A DNA stretch of 64,000 nt from Bathynomus jamesi (lineage: Eukaryota > Arthropoda > Malacostraca > Isopoda > Cirolanidae): assembly GCA_023014485.1 (NCBI GenBank), contig JAJOZX010007469.1, positions 162,270 through 226,269 on the forward strand, given 5' to 3'. The translations under genes were made by a program, and so were the position numbers. Positions within the stretch are counted from its first letter, which is position 1. Each line of letters begins with the position of its first letter. This document shows, piece by piece, positions 53,515-63,830 of this stretch. The notes under the pieces were generated by a model that saw only the letters and a program-made list of their open reading frames with translations, searched no databases and was not told the origin of the DNA.

Positions 53515-54132
53515 CACTTATAATTTCATTAAATAACAATCAGTGTACATCAATTTCTGGACGTTGTTTAGATAACATTCCGCAAAGCTGACAACGGATT
53601 TCTTAAATTTTTAATCGCAGCTCTCCTGCTCACTTCGCTAGAATGCAAGGGGTAGCATCACCATGCAACAGATCAGCACGCTTGAAGTTCCGCTTTCTCT
53701 CCAAAAAGTGGCGAAAAAGGAGTCGTCCCAATTCAAAGAGGATCAGGGGACGGAGATATACTGAAAGTAGAACGACGCACCAGAATTGGACGGAATTTGC
53801 AATTCTAGAAGTCGACGAAGAAGCTCGCCTCTCTCATCTCAACTTTTTTCGGTGAACGCTGCTCCTCTGCTACGTCCAGCTGAAAGATTCCCAACATGGC
53901 ATTAATCAAACGATCACTTGGCCGTAGATGGTTTTACAATGAACCTACTGTATGCCTATATGGACAGTAAAAACTTAAACACGCGTTCACACGCTCGTGG
54001 TTTGCCTACCGAGTAATAAGACGCATATTAAGCCAATCATCGAAGCGGTGGGACCAAGACTACCCGTAAATACCAGTAGACCAAATTCGATCGAAACTGT
54101 CCCTCACTGAAGTCGCTGCGCATTCGGTTTCG

Positions 54133-54135
<3 letters not shown>

Positions 54136-54164
<29 letters not shown>

Positions 54165-54165
54165 G
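54136..54165. repeat. (TC)n microsatellite
   Basis: About 14 TC units with one interruption. Confidence 0.9.
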
Positions 54166-54169
54166 ATGG

Positions 54170-56470
54170 TGATCGATCACCTTATTCGGGTCAACTAAAC
54201 GCAATGAGTGGAATTCGAATTCAACTTAGTTGCTTCCAAATCGAGCCTCTCGAAATTTTAGAAAAAATATTCAAAAGTTTGTACTGCTACTGATTATCAC
54301 TTTTCATATTTAATTTACAAAATTTCTCAACATTTCATTTTGAAACAATAACTAATTTGCTCTGGGCAAATTTAATGAAAAATATGATACTTTTACAAAA
54401 TTTCGCAAAACTTTAATCACGACCTAGCTACCAATAAGGTTACTTATGGCAGTTACATCGAAGAAGAGAATAAAAAAAAATATCAGCAGCCAAACACAAC
54501 CAAACAATACTGCATTATGTATAAATATGCACGCGCCCATACATAGTAACCGTTATTATAATTAAAAAAAATATTAATATTCAAACTACCTTCAGAAATC
54601 ACATCGATACATTTAAATACAAAAACAAAAATGGAAACCAGAAACTTCACGTCATCAATTCACGATAACAATGAACCATCTTACACCTTGTAGGGAACGG
54701 ATAAAGATACCACAAAAACGTTACTTGCAATCTAAAAATGCTCCATTTCTGGTCAGCAATCAATCTAGATCTCCAACTGCACGAGTAAACCCAAATGAAG
54801 TTTAAAAAATAACAGTTTCCAAAATAACCATTAAATAACAAAAATTCAAATATTAATACCAAAAATTAATTTAATACATTAATTCCAACCTTTAACGCTA
54901 AATTTCACAGGAAGAAAACTCATAATTCACAAAATACATCTGAGAGACAACTCTCTCCTTCAACACGAAACCCAGCATGGTTTGTAAATCACAGGAATTC
55001 CAGTAATTTATCGTTCCCAAGTAAAACAAAATACGAATTTTCATCGTTATTACAAATAAGAACAGATATTATGAACCGAAAAATACAGCGCAACCATATT
55101 ACGAATCAAAAATGAAATAAATCACAGCATTATGAAGCGAGTGTTCACTTTTTGGTAAGCGAACTTCTATGAAAATAATTCTAACCTAATCAAGCTGCAT
55201 TCCATCATGAAATAATTTTGTAATATTTTCTATACAAACGTGCGAACGTAAAAAAAATACCTTTTTCACTATTTATACCCAGAATTAAAATTTTAAGCAA
55301 AAACTACTTATCACAATAAAATATAATTTCAGAATAAAAAAAAAAATTTAATCAGCCTATCCATACAAAATATCACCTGGAATTTTCATTAAAACTCATG
55401 AAAGAACGAAAAAAAAATAGACAAAAAAATCAGCCTGCCTATAAAATACAAATGAATGTATAAAAAAATTCAAAGAACCAAAATTAATTTATCAAAGAAA
55501 TTTTCTAAAACAATTCCTGTATTTCAAATAAACAAGGTCAATTTTTGATGACCCGATTTTTGCTTAATTTAGGTTTCACACAGTATATATACGGCCAGCA
55601 AAAAAAAAAGTCAATTAGTCTGAATCACCCAGTATAAATTAGCGCCTTTAAACATTATTTTTCGACTTTGAACAAAAATCTTAAGATTACTCTTATCTAC
55701 CTTAAAATTTTAATGATCTTAAAAACCACCCACTAGAACTAGATACTGGAAAATTTTGTGACTTATTTAATCTTTTACAATTCGCTACTATATACAATTA
55801 TACATACAGTATATATACCTAAAAATGCAAGCGTCACATATACGCTCCGAATTTTACACCTACCATATAAAAATACATGTCAATTTAATTACAACTAAAA
55901 TAATTTAACTACATATATGCAAATGTGAAATTTATTTACTAATTATGTTATTATCCCAATTATTATTAATGCCGAAAACATAAACGCACAAAACAATTTA
56001 AACAGAAAATAGGTAGGCTGTATAAGGAGTAATAAAAGGAGAAGACAAAAAAAAAAGAAATGAGCCATCGGACGGGATTTCTAAATTTTAAATAAGTCTC
56101 TCTCCACGAGTGAAGAAAACGAGATGACAAAGGCCGCTATGAGAAAAAAAAAAATTACTTCCAAAAAAAACTGAGCCGAAACAGTTGGAACAGAGTCTGA
56201 CTCCGTTAAGATTTTGAAAATGGTGCGCGCCATCTTGAATTATAGATAAAACGAATTTTCAAGGAATGGGGCACACTCCTAGGGTGTTTACTGCTTGCAA
56301 CTGAGGTAGACAATTCATTTCACTGTTTAATTTACCGAAAGAGAATATCTACTAATTTTATAAATACTATAAACCGGGTAGCGATGTATTTGGCCGAAAT
56401 ATAAGGTTCGTACGGAAGACGTGGGAATGCCCTTATTTTAATTTAATAGGGATACCGCTGGTACCAAAAT
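54170..56470. other. AT-rich non-coding interior of the LTR-like element
   Basis: Long run of A-rich sequence with no open frame over about 70 codons and no domain. The short frame at 53643-53855 (Arg/Lys-rich) nearby is not recognised. Confidence 0.5.
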
Positions 56471-56474
56471 GTAG

Positions 56475-56806
56475 TGATTTTTAAACGCGGTCTTTACTTC
56501 TACTCTTCGCTTTCATTTCATTATTTGCCTTTTCTTACTATTATCACTCTTTACTCTCGTTTTCTCTGTCTTTATACGGACGCATGCAGACCACTTAAGC
56601 CGGTGGGCGCCATTAAACTTTCGAACAATGAAAGAACCGGGGATAATTACACACTATTTTTACTATTTACTGACTTTTTATTTAAGCCGAAACAATTGAA
56701 CAAACGGGGGAACACGAGTGGAGACCCATCGTTAACATTTAACGCTGAGAGAGAGACAATTAAATATTTTAAATAAACAATAACATACTAATACGAAAAA
56801 ACGCCT
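56475..56806 (+). repeat. Right direct repeat (LTR-like)
   Basis: See left copy. A frame at 56474-56776 through this repeat is not conserved in the left copy and is not a gene. Confidence 0.85.
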
Positions 56807-57791
56807 AATTAGGGCACACCCCGTCCGAGGACTGTCGTTTTTGGGCATCCTCCCTTCTCTCGGCCTATTCAAGGTATTGCCAACTAGTATTTTATATTCT
56901 TAATTTAAAAAAAAACATTATTTTCTTATTTTCGTACAAACCATCATTAAATTCCTTATTAAACATTATTATTTTATCTTTATTAAAAAAATCAATACAC
57001 GACAACTTAGCTGATCAGTTATTTCAGGAACGTAATCCAATCTTTAAACGAGGGATACCTGTACATGACAATCACCACATGGAAATGCGTATAGGCTGTG
57101 CGTGTCTGACTGTTCTGTGTAACAACTTCCGCCCATGTGAGAGCATCGAGACAGTCGATAATTTCGCAAAACTAGAAAGTGAGTCCTTTTTTTAAAAGAA
57201 GATTAGGTCGAGACAAATAAATTACTCGCAGCGGACTCATTACTGTCTCCATTCTCCAATTCCAAACTGTCTTGGGACAGTTGTTGAGAGAGTCATTTCA
57301 CCTCGAAATATACGTAAATATTTTGCGCATCCAAATAAAATGTGAAACAAAATTTAATAATTTGATATATTTTTAAAGTCTTTCAATTTATAAAATAATT
57401 TGGAATTTAACTATAATAAATAATTATTAACATTTGAACATGTGAAACAATTCTAAAGACTAAACAATAATTTTAAATAGATAACTAAAAAGTTATAAAT
57501 AAATAACTATAAATGAATAGAGGCTCTTACTGTTCTCAATTATTAGGTCCGTAACCAATCCAATCTGTTTACTGACCTATAAATCCATTATTCACTTCTA
57601 ACCATTTTGTAAAAAATTGTTTTTATTCACAAAATCTTCAAAATAAACCATTTTAATTAATGGAGTCCATCATTCTTACGAAATTTTTAAACACCTTAAT
57701 TTTCCATCACATTTTTCTTACTGAAATGTTTAATTTTCTATTTTATTTTTTTGTGACCTATATATAGTCTCTAACTTGTTATTATTTCAAT

Positions 57792-57827
57792 GTTCCTGAT
57801 GATGTCATTAGACGAAAGCGCTTGAGT
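57792..57827 (+). ncRNA. Hammerhead-like motif in a PLE-1 terminal-repeat fragment
   Basis: GTTC-CTGATGA-T-GTC-ATTA-GAC, then GAAA-GCGC-TT-GAGT. This copy has the textbook CTGATGA core. Stem I is GTTC/GAGT with G-T pairs. The surrounding 57770-57872 matches the PLE-1 terminal repeat (TTTCCTTCGTGG and TCATCATCA), here isolated. Confidence 0.65.
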
Positions 57828-57948
57828 ACCATTCTGTGTTTCCTTTTTCCTTCGTGGTTATTTTCATCATCATATATATATATATATATGGTCTCGGAGG
57901 ACCACAAGGATACAAAACACGCGAAACCAAAGGACAACGAACTTAAAA

Positions 57949-58247
57949 TGCACAAGGGGCAATGCAAAACAAAGAACATAAATATTGTCCTGGCAAATAT
58001 TCAAGGAATAAAATGGAACAATTCTCTAAACAAAGTTTCGTACCTGAAAGGTTTTATGGACGAAACAAGGGCGGACATCGCATGCCTCACAGAAACACAT
58101 CTTAAAGATTGCCAAGGAAACTGCGATAACTGCAAACACTGTATCGATAAGAAAGAATTGCATATCGATGGGTTCAACTTACTAAAAGAGGATAGAACAA
58201 CGAGACGTAAAGGTGGCTGTGCTATTTATATACATGAGAGGCATATG
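57949..58247 (+). pseudogene. LINE-C endonuclease N-terminus
   Basis: Reads INIVLANIQGIKWNNSLNKV (catalytic Asn position), RADIACLTETHLKDCQGN (catalytic Glu), LLKEDRTTRRKGGCAIYIHE. Codons then run into FB3 terminal repeats. It resumes at 58844 (EMVISKSNSFVETLAVKIEK, LNVVLIVIY), 59146 (RPPNSPNENF) and 60195. Confidence 0.8.
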
Positions 58248-58453
58248 GGAGCACCGACAATTCAGCGCAGGACAATTCAGCGCCGACAATTCAGCGCAAA
58301 GACAATTCAGCTCAAGACAATTCAGCGCCGACAATTCAGCGCAAGTCAGTACAGTTAAAAGTTTAGTTAAAAATAATAAAAATAAATCGCAATAAATAAA
58401 AAAGAGAAAAATTTGTATATTTATTTATATGCTAAATTGGGTCTGTATCGAAG

Positions 58454-58535
58454 GAGTGACATTTCAAAGGAGTGACATAACAAAGGAGTGACATAAATAC
58501 CGTAACGAAGGAGTGACATAACGAAGGAGTGACAA
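58454..58535 (+). repeat. GGAGTGACA tandem units inside FB3
   Basis: Five copies of AAGGAGTGACAT(AA) at irregular 16-25 bp spacing. Confidence 0.85.
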
Positions 58536-58636
58536 ATCGGAGATAAAATTCAAAGGAGTATAATTATTAAAATTTTATTTAAAAAAACAAAATTTGTTAG
58601 AATTGTTAAAATTAAGATTTTATTTAAAAAACTAGA

Positions 58637-58659
58637 AACCTAACCTAACCTAACCTAAC
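58637..58659. repeat. Short (CCTAA)n array in FB3
   Basis: About four units of CCTAA, the arthropod telomere motif TTAGG on the other strand. A matching (TTAGG)n array lies at 59571-59590 in FB2. Interstitial, not a chromosome end. Confidence 0.8.
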
Positions 58660-58943
58660 AGTTGCAAGCCTCTCTTCCCTCTGGATTTGTTCTTTCTTCT
58701 TCTTTGTTGGTATTTTCGCGCTGAATTGTCTTGCGCTGAATTGTCTTGCGCTGAATTGTCTTGCGCTGAATTGTCTTTGCGCTGAATTGTCGGCGCTGAA
58801 TTGTCCTGCGCTGAATTGTCCTGCGCTGAATTGTCGGGTCACGGGCATATGACAGAAATGGTAATAAGTAAATCCAACAGCTTCGTGGAAACCCTTGCAG
58901 TAAAAATAGAGAAACTAAACGTGGTACTGATAGTCATCTATAG

Positions 58944-59145
58944 ATAGGCTGACCATATTTCCTCGAGACAAAAACGGGACATTGGGATGGCAAAAAAGGG
59001 ACGGGGGTTATGTAATATTCTGTATTCATGAAAAAGTAAGTACATAAACCGGGACAAAATTGAAATTTTTATTAAAACGACGGGACGGCCAGGAAATATA
59101 AAAAAACGGTACTGTCCCGTTCAAAACGGTACGTATGGTCAGTTT
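58944..59145. mobile_element. hAT-type MITE, 202 bp
   Basis: Ends ATAGGCTGACCATATTTCC and (reversed) AAACTGACCATACGT; exact 8-bp duplication ATCTATAG at 58936-58943 and 59146-59153. Interrupts LINE-C codons between VVLIVIY and RPPN. No coding. Confidence 0.9.
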
Positions 59146-59222
59146 ATCTATAGACCTCCAAACTCTCCAAACGAAAATTTCCGGATGCCATTGATGATAT
59201 CAGAACCCTAATAAAGTCCCTA

Positions 59223-60194
59223 GGTGCCCGGACAGTTCGCTACTGGACATTTCGCTACCATATATAAATTTACCAGTAAGTAAAATTAAAAAAGTAATAA
59301 AATTTATTAAAAAATTACAAGAATTATTAAATGATTACATGAATTACATAAATATTACGCATGATTACATGAATTATTAAAAGAATTTTATTTTTTAAAA
59401 AGAATGAAAGAATGCATAAAATATTTGATACAATAAAATATCTAAAAATATTTAAGATTATGCGCAATAGCGCGAAGGAATTGCAGTTTATTTCCAGAAT
59501 CGTATCTTCTCAGTAAATTATGGATTCTCTGCTCACAGTCCCTATACTTTTTCTTCTTCCGAGTTGCGTTTAGGTTAGGTTAGGTTAGGTAACGTTACAG
59601 TATAAACAATTAAAAGAACACAAGACATACAAAAAATTAAAAGAACAACGGAAATATAAGAATTAGAAGAACAAAATGCAAAGGATATAAAAAAATATTC
59701 CAATCAAACCAATTAAAAATTAAAATGTAGATAGAGGAACCAACCTTTATGGAAGCGCGAGTGACCAGACACTGAATTGCTAATAACGGAGCCCGAACAA
59801 GGTGAATAACGGTGAGTATTTTTCTCGAAAATTCTAAAGTTAGTTGGTACGTTATGTTGCTATTTTTTGTATTTAAGTAACCAAAAGGGGAGAGGCAGAG
59901 GGATCAATGTTAAATGTCGGTTTTTATAAAAAGAGATTCTAAAATTCTAAAAATTCTAAGTGAAGTGTCATCAGATGATGAGGCTAAAATTTTAAAATGT
60001 TTATCCAAAAGGGCAAGATTGCAGGACTGGGCATGTTCTCTTATAGGAGAACATTCTTTAACGACAGCGAAGTTAGATGCCGGTAGCGAAATGTCCGGTA
60101 GAGAAATGTCCTAGTAGCGAAACGTCCAGTAGCGAAATGTCCGGTAGCGAAATGTCCGGTAGCGAATTGTCCAGTAGCGAACGGTCCTAGCACC
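59223..60194. mobile_element. Fold-back element FB2, 972 bp
   Basis: The left end is GGTGCCCGGACAGTTCGCTA; the right end, reversed, GGTGCTAGGACCGTTCGCTA. Exact 9-bp duplication AAGTCCCTA at 59214-59222 and 60195-60203. Right arm holds about seven GGACATTTCGCTACC-type units, left arm two. Interior has a (TTAGG)n array and a 67-codon frame (59914-60114) I do not recognise. Confidence 0.9.
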
Positions 60195-61060
60195 AAGTCC
60201 CTAAACTCTCCATCCCCTAATATAATACTGCGGCGATTTTAATTTTCCATTTATAAAATACAAAAAAGGTGGTTAGAAATATATTTATACAAGAAGATAA
60301 ATGGGGCACAAGAGAGGACCAGGAGCAAGCAAAAATGCTGATGGTTCTCACAAACGAGTTTATGCTGACATAGGAGATAACAGAAAATACCAGGAAAAAT
60401 AACTGCCTAGATCTAGTATTCACAAATAACACGAACTTGATTGCCGATATAAAAATAACCCCAACTATTATTTCAGACCATAATATAATCGCGTTATCAA
60501 CAAATATGGCGATAACTTTAAAAGATAATACACATACGGAATGAAGAAGCAAATTTGGGGCTTTTAATCTAAACTTCAAGACCATAAATTGGGAAGAAAT
60601 CAGATCACACATGGCTCAAATAGAGTGGAGAACAGGAGAAAAGCCTTAGAGAATAAGACAACTGAGGAAATGCTAACAACCTTGGAAGAAAAGACGTTGA
60701 GAATTTTGGAAAAAATATGCTCCTGAAAGCACAGCCAAAAGGAAAGAGGAACTGGCTAGAGAGGCAAAAGAGAAGAATATTCCGCAAAAGAAAGAGAGTA
60801 GCGACGAAGTTAACAAATTGCGGAGACAACAATGCCAGGAAAGTAATATGAGAAAAACTGGAGAATATCGATAGGGAAATACAAACTCTGATAAAGGGCT
60901 ATAGAGACAGGGAAGAGGAAAAGGGGGTACAAGCAATAAAGGAAATCCAAAATACTTCTACAGCTATGCGAAAAGGAAAACAAAAACTCGCGCTACTATC
61001 GGGCCCGTAAGGAAAGGGAATAATGAACTAACAGACAATCTAAAAGAAATATCTGAAACA
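60195..61060 (+). pseudogene. LINE-C endonuclease end and linker, decayed
   Basis: Codons such as NIILRRF, TRNNCLDLVFTNNTNLIADI and SDHNIIALST (catalytic Asp-His) can be read across many stops at 60215-60500; 60600-61060 is the linker. Confidence 0.65.
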
Positions 61061-62135
61061 TTGAGAACCCAGTATGAATCGGTCTTCAGTACCCCCAAAA
61101 GTGACAAAGCGATACCTGACATAGATGCATTATTCGAAGAGAAATTGCAAGGAGAATGTATAATAAACTTTAATTTTACCCCAAAAGATGTAACGAGAGC
61201 TATAGGACAAATGAAATCACATTCAGCTGCAGGTCCGGACAAATGGAACGCACTATTAATTAAAAACTGTAAAAATGAAATAGCTACACCCTTATACTGG
61301 ATATGGAGAAGATCCTGAGACACTGGGGAAATACCGAGCATCTTGGAAAGAGCAAACATTGTCCCAATATATAAAGGCGGGGATAGATCTCAAGCAAAGA
61401 ACTATAGACCACTGACCACTGACCAGTGTCATTGACGTCCCACCTTACGAAAATATTTGAAAGAATAGTAAGAGAGAAAATCTATGACTTCTTGGAGACA
61501 CTGGAAAGATTCAACGAAAATCAGCACGGATTCCTATCGGGAAGATCATGCTTATCACAACTTATAGAGCATTATAACAATATCCTAGATGCACTTGAAG
61601 GCAGTGAAAATTATGATGTCATATACACGGATTTTGCTAAAGCTTTCGACAAGTGCGATCATGGTATAATAGCACATAAAATGAAACATATGGAAATAAC
61701 AGGCAAAGTGAGAAAATGGATCTACAACTTCCTCAGAGAACGACTACAGGTCGTCAAAATTCAAGGTGTATCATCAACAGAATCAGAAGTACGCAGCTCA
61801 GTGCCAGAAGGTACGATACTGGCCCCACTCCTGTTCATTATCATGCTAACAGACATAGACATTGGAGTTAACAGCAACAGTATAGTAACATCATTTGCGG
61901 ACGATACAAAGATAAGCAGAAAAATCAGCGATGCAAATGAAGTGGAGGCCTTGCAGAGGGACACAAACAAAATATACAAATGGTCAGAAGACAACAATAT
62001 GACATTTAACACCGAGAAATTTCAGCTCTTGAGATATGGTAGAAATGAAGAAATTAAACAGATTGCATATTATGCTCCAGATAGACAGGAAATTCAGAGA
62101 AGTACTAAAGCGGTCGACTTTGGGGTAATAATGAC
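61061..62135 (+). pseudogene. LINE-C reverse transcriptase
   Basis: 61061-61318: FTPKDVTRAIGQMKSHSAAG, PDKWNALLIKNC. After a stop and frame breaks near 61320-61425: ANIVPIYKGGD, then 61426-62135: HLTKIFERIVREKIYDFLET, FNENQHGFLSGRSCLSQLIE, VIYTDFAKAFDKCDHGIIAH (first catalytic Asp), EGTILAPLLFIIMLTDIDI and FADDTKISRKISDANEVEAL (catalytic FADD). Jockey-like order. The C-terminus is cut by hAT-C. Confidence 0.85.
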
Positions 62136-62314
62136 CAGTGGTGGGCACCGTTAACCAAAAAGTTAACTTCGTTAACCGCTAATCCGTTAACCAAAAAGTT
62201 AACTTCGTTAACCGTTAATCCGTTAATTCATTAAACATGTAACGGAAGTTACCGATAAACCGTTAACGTTAACTTTTATTATAAAAAAAATGAAAAAAAC
62301 AATATATATATAAT

Positions 62315-63061
62315 TTAATTTTCCCTCTTCTTCTCGTTCTCCATTTTGTCCATGAGATGCATGTTGCCCTTCATGAAAATTAGCATATCAAAGTTTTCAT
62401 CAGACAGGGATGATCTCTTGGCCCTCAGGATGTCCTTGCCCATAGAGAACAAACGCTCCACTGCAGCACTGGAGGGGATGGCTGTGTTGAACTTGATGAA
62501 CAAGTCCACCAACACTTGCTCACCCAAGAAGGCAGCATCTGTCAGCAAGTCCTTGGAGTTGGTCTCCAGCCAGGTCTTGACCAAGTTCTGGGCCTTGCCC
62601 TTGAGTGACCTGTGGCTTCTGCTGCTCTCTTTTGTCTGGATGACAGCACTGAAGAAGTCATCCTCCTCCTCCTCCTCGTTGTTGCTGCCTCCACTGTTGC
62701 TGCCCACTTCGTTGGACTGCTGCTTCATGGCCTCCTCGACTGTACCCTCCATGCTTTTCCTCACCCTGGCGACCTTGGTGTTGTCATACTTGTCCAACCA
62801 GATGAGGCGAAACCTGGGATGGAAGGCAGCAGCCAGCTGGCATTCGTCATCCTCCAGGAGGGGCCCAAACCTTTTGTCGATGCCTGCCAAAAGTGCGTCG
62901 ACCAAGGCGCTGCAGTAGACGAGGCCCTTGGACTTCAAGTCCTTAAGCCTGAAGATTGTCGCAGCAACTGTTGGCAGCAGAGTCCCAAGGTAGGCTTGTT
63001 CCTCCCCCTGGATCTTGTCGAGTGCTTTGGCCACAGGTGACATGATCTGGAAATAAAACAA
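62315..63061 (-). CDS. hAT-C transposase C-terminal half
   Basis: 248 codons, low-decay: FHPRFRLIWLDKYDN, an acidic run EEEEEDDFF, then FLGEQVLVDLFIKFNTAIPS, SAAVERLFSMGKDILRAKRS and SLSDENFDMLIFMKGN, the hAT dimerisation block (Ala-Ala-Val-Glu-Arg-x-Phe-Ser). Upstream VAKALDKIQGEEQAYLGTLL resembles the segment before the last catalytic Glu. The nominal ATG at 63061 may be an exon start or internal; AATAAA-rich sequence follows upstream. The open frame suggests a comparatively young copy. Confidence 0.85.
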   Translation of the reverse strand: MFYFQIMSPVAKALDKIQGEEQAYLGTLLPTVAATIFRLKDLKSKGLVYCSALVDALLAGIDKRFGPLLEDDECQLAAAFHPRFRLIWLDKYDNTKVARVRKSMEGTVEEAMKQQSNEVGSNSGGSNNEEEEEDDFFSAVIQTKESSRSHRSLKGKAQNLVKTWLETNSKDLLTDAAFLGEQVLVDLFIKFNTAIPSSAAVERLFSMGKDILRAKRSSLSDENFDMLIFMKGNMHLMDKMENEKKREN

Positions 63062-63467
63062 TGGAGAATTAGTAAATTGTAGAAATTCAAATTTGTATTA
63101 TTCTGCAATATTATTCTGCTGTATTTTACTCAATAATATAACGATAATTGAATGAGCAAAACTTAAACGTATCTACTGGCTGGTGTTAAGAAAAATATAA
63201 CTTTATTGCAATAAATAAATATAGTTGGAATAATTGTATTCTTAAACGTTTACGTAAACAACGCTATTATTGTATCAAGGTCCTGCATTTAATTGTAACC
63301 AGAAAAAAAATAAATCGTGGAATTTCCACGAGTCCCGCTAGTTTATTATTAATGTCATCAAAGTGACATGAGAATTGAAATCTTACCTGATCAGTTTTAT
63401 GGTTCTTGAAATGTATCAAGGAGACTACTAATAAGGTACTCACAGACATATTATAAATATACATGAC

Positions 63468-63830
63468 TTACTTGACAACGATTATTTTTAAATATTCACT
63501 AGCACAAACATGTTGCGCAAGAGACAGACTGCAAATGAAACGAATGTAGTTATTTGTTGTAATTGTTACATATATTATTGAAAGTGCCTTAAAATGCTCG
63601 TGATATTTCTTGAAAGAAGTTGAAACATTCGACTCAAATGGCAAATCTTTCCGCCTGATTTTACAGTCGACCATGTTTTGCTCAAACCAATGCCATAAAT
63701 AACTACCATATTTGGTAAGACACAAATTGTGGCGACGGAAACAAATATATCGCCTGATTTTGCACTGCGGAAATGGAAATTCGTTCATCACTATTAACAG
63801 TGGCGGATTAATTGCGCACCTGCTCAGCAC
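63468..63830 (-). pseudogene. Possible BED-type zinc finger exon of hAT-C
   Basis: 120-codon frame. The stretch YGSYLWHWFEQNMVDCKIRR followed by TSFKKYHEHF has the spacing of a BED finger (aromatic, Cys, then His-x4-His) but the second Cys reads Arg and the first His reads Tyr. It lies upstream of the C-terminal half in the same orientation, as expected. Tentative. Confidence 0.4.

Larger units (their letters stand above)
53184..56806 (+). mobile_element. LTR-like element without genes, inside Tigger
   Basis: Direct repeats of about 331 bp at 53184-53514 and 56475-56806 flank 2.96 kb of AT-rich sequence with no retroviral-type frame. Repeats start TGATTTTTAAA and share ACGGACGC...GCAGACCACTTAAG and GGAACACGAGTGG. 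The size and lack of genes recall a LARD-type non-autonomous LTR element. No clear primer-binding site, polypurine tract or target duplication was found, so this is tentative. Confidence 0.55.
52064..57061 (+). mobile_element. Tigger/pogo element, split by an LTR-like element
   Basis: Ends CAGGTATCCCTCGTTTAA and (reversed right end) CAGGTATCCCTCGTTTAAAG, classic Tigger termini. TA at 57062-57063 is kept; the left partner reads TC. Subterminal GATCGTTCACT/AACGATC repeats are present. It encodes a transposase lacking the catalytic core. Host length without the 3.6-kb insert is about 1.4 kb, where full elements are usually over 2 kb. Confidence 0.9.
48537..57760 (+). repeat. R1 repeat, copy k, split by Tc1-like and Tigger elements
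   Basis: Q-module (48537-49100), (CA)n at 49107-49132, P-module (49350-49739), then after a Tc1-like insert 51997-52061, and after the Tigger insert 57062-57760 (ATGACAATCACCACATGGAA to the tail ATCTTCAAAATAAACC and beyond). Joining the three pieces restores the R1 order seen at 9480-9840. Confidence 0.85.
58248..58843. mobile_element. Fold-back element FB3
   Basis: Arms are arrays of GACAATTCAGCGC units (about 6 left, 8 right, inverted). The left end is GGAGCACCGACAATTCAGCG; the right end, reversed, CGTGACCCGACAATTCAGCG. Duplication GGCATATG at 58240-58247 and 58844-58851. The centre holds five GGAGTGACATAAC-type units (58454-58535) and a (CCTAA)n array. No coding capacity. Confidence 0.85.
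57889..62135 (+). mobile_element. LINE-C: jockey-like non-LTR retrotransposon
   Basis: Endonuclease N-terminus 57949-58247; pieces at 58844-58943 and 59146-59222 between insertions; then 60195-62135 with the rest of the endonuclease (decayed), linker and RT. Insertions: FB3, hAT MITE, FB2. The 3' end is replaced by hAT-C at 62136. Confidence 0.85.

Noticed and set aside
58631..58659. Chromosome end (telomere)
   Set aside because: Only about four TTAGG units, inside a flanked mobile element.
59914..60114. 67-codon frame in FB2 as a novel gene
   Set aside because: Its end is translated terminal repeat and I see no domain; kept only as an unrecognised frame within FB2.
61761..62012. Minus-strand frame opposite LINE-C RT
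   Set aside because: Shadow of the RT frame; no domain.
62346..63040. Plus-strand frames of 142 and 190 codons opposite the hAT-C transposase
   Set aside because: They are antisense shadows of 62315-63061, which has the recognisable hAT domain.
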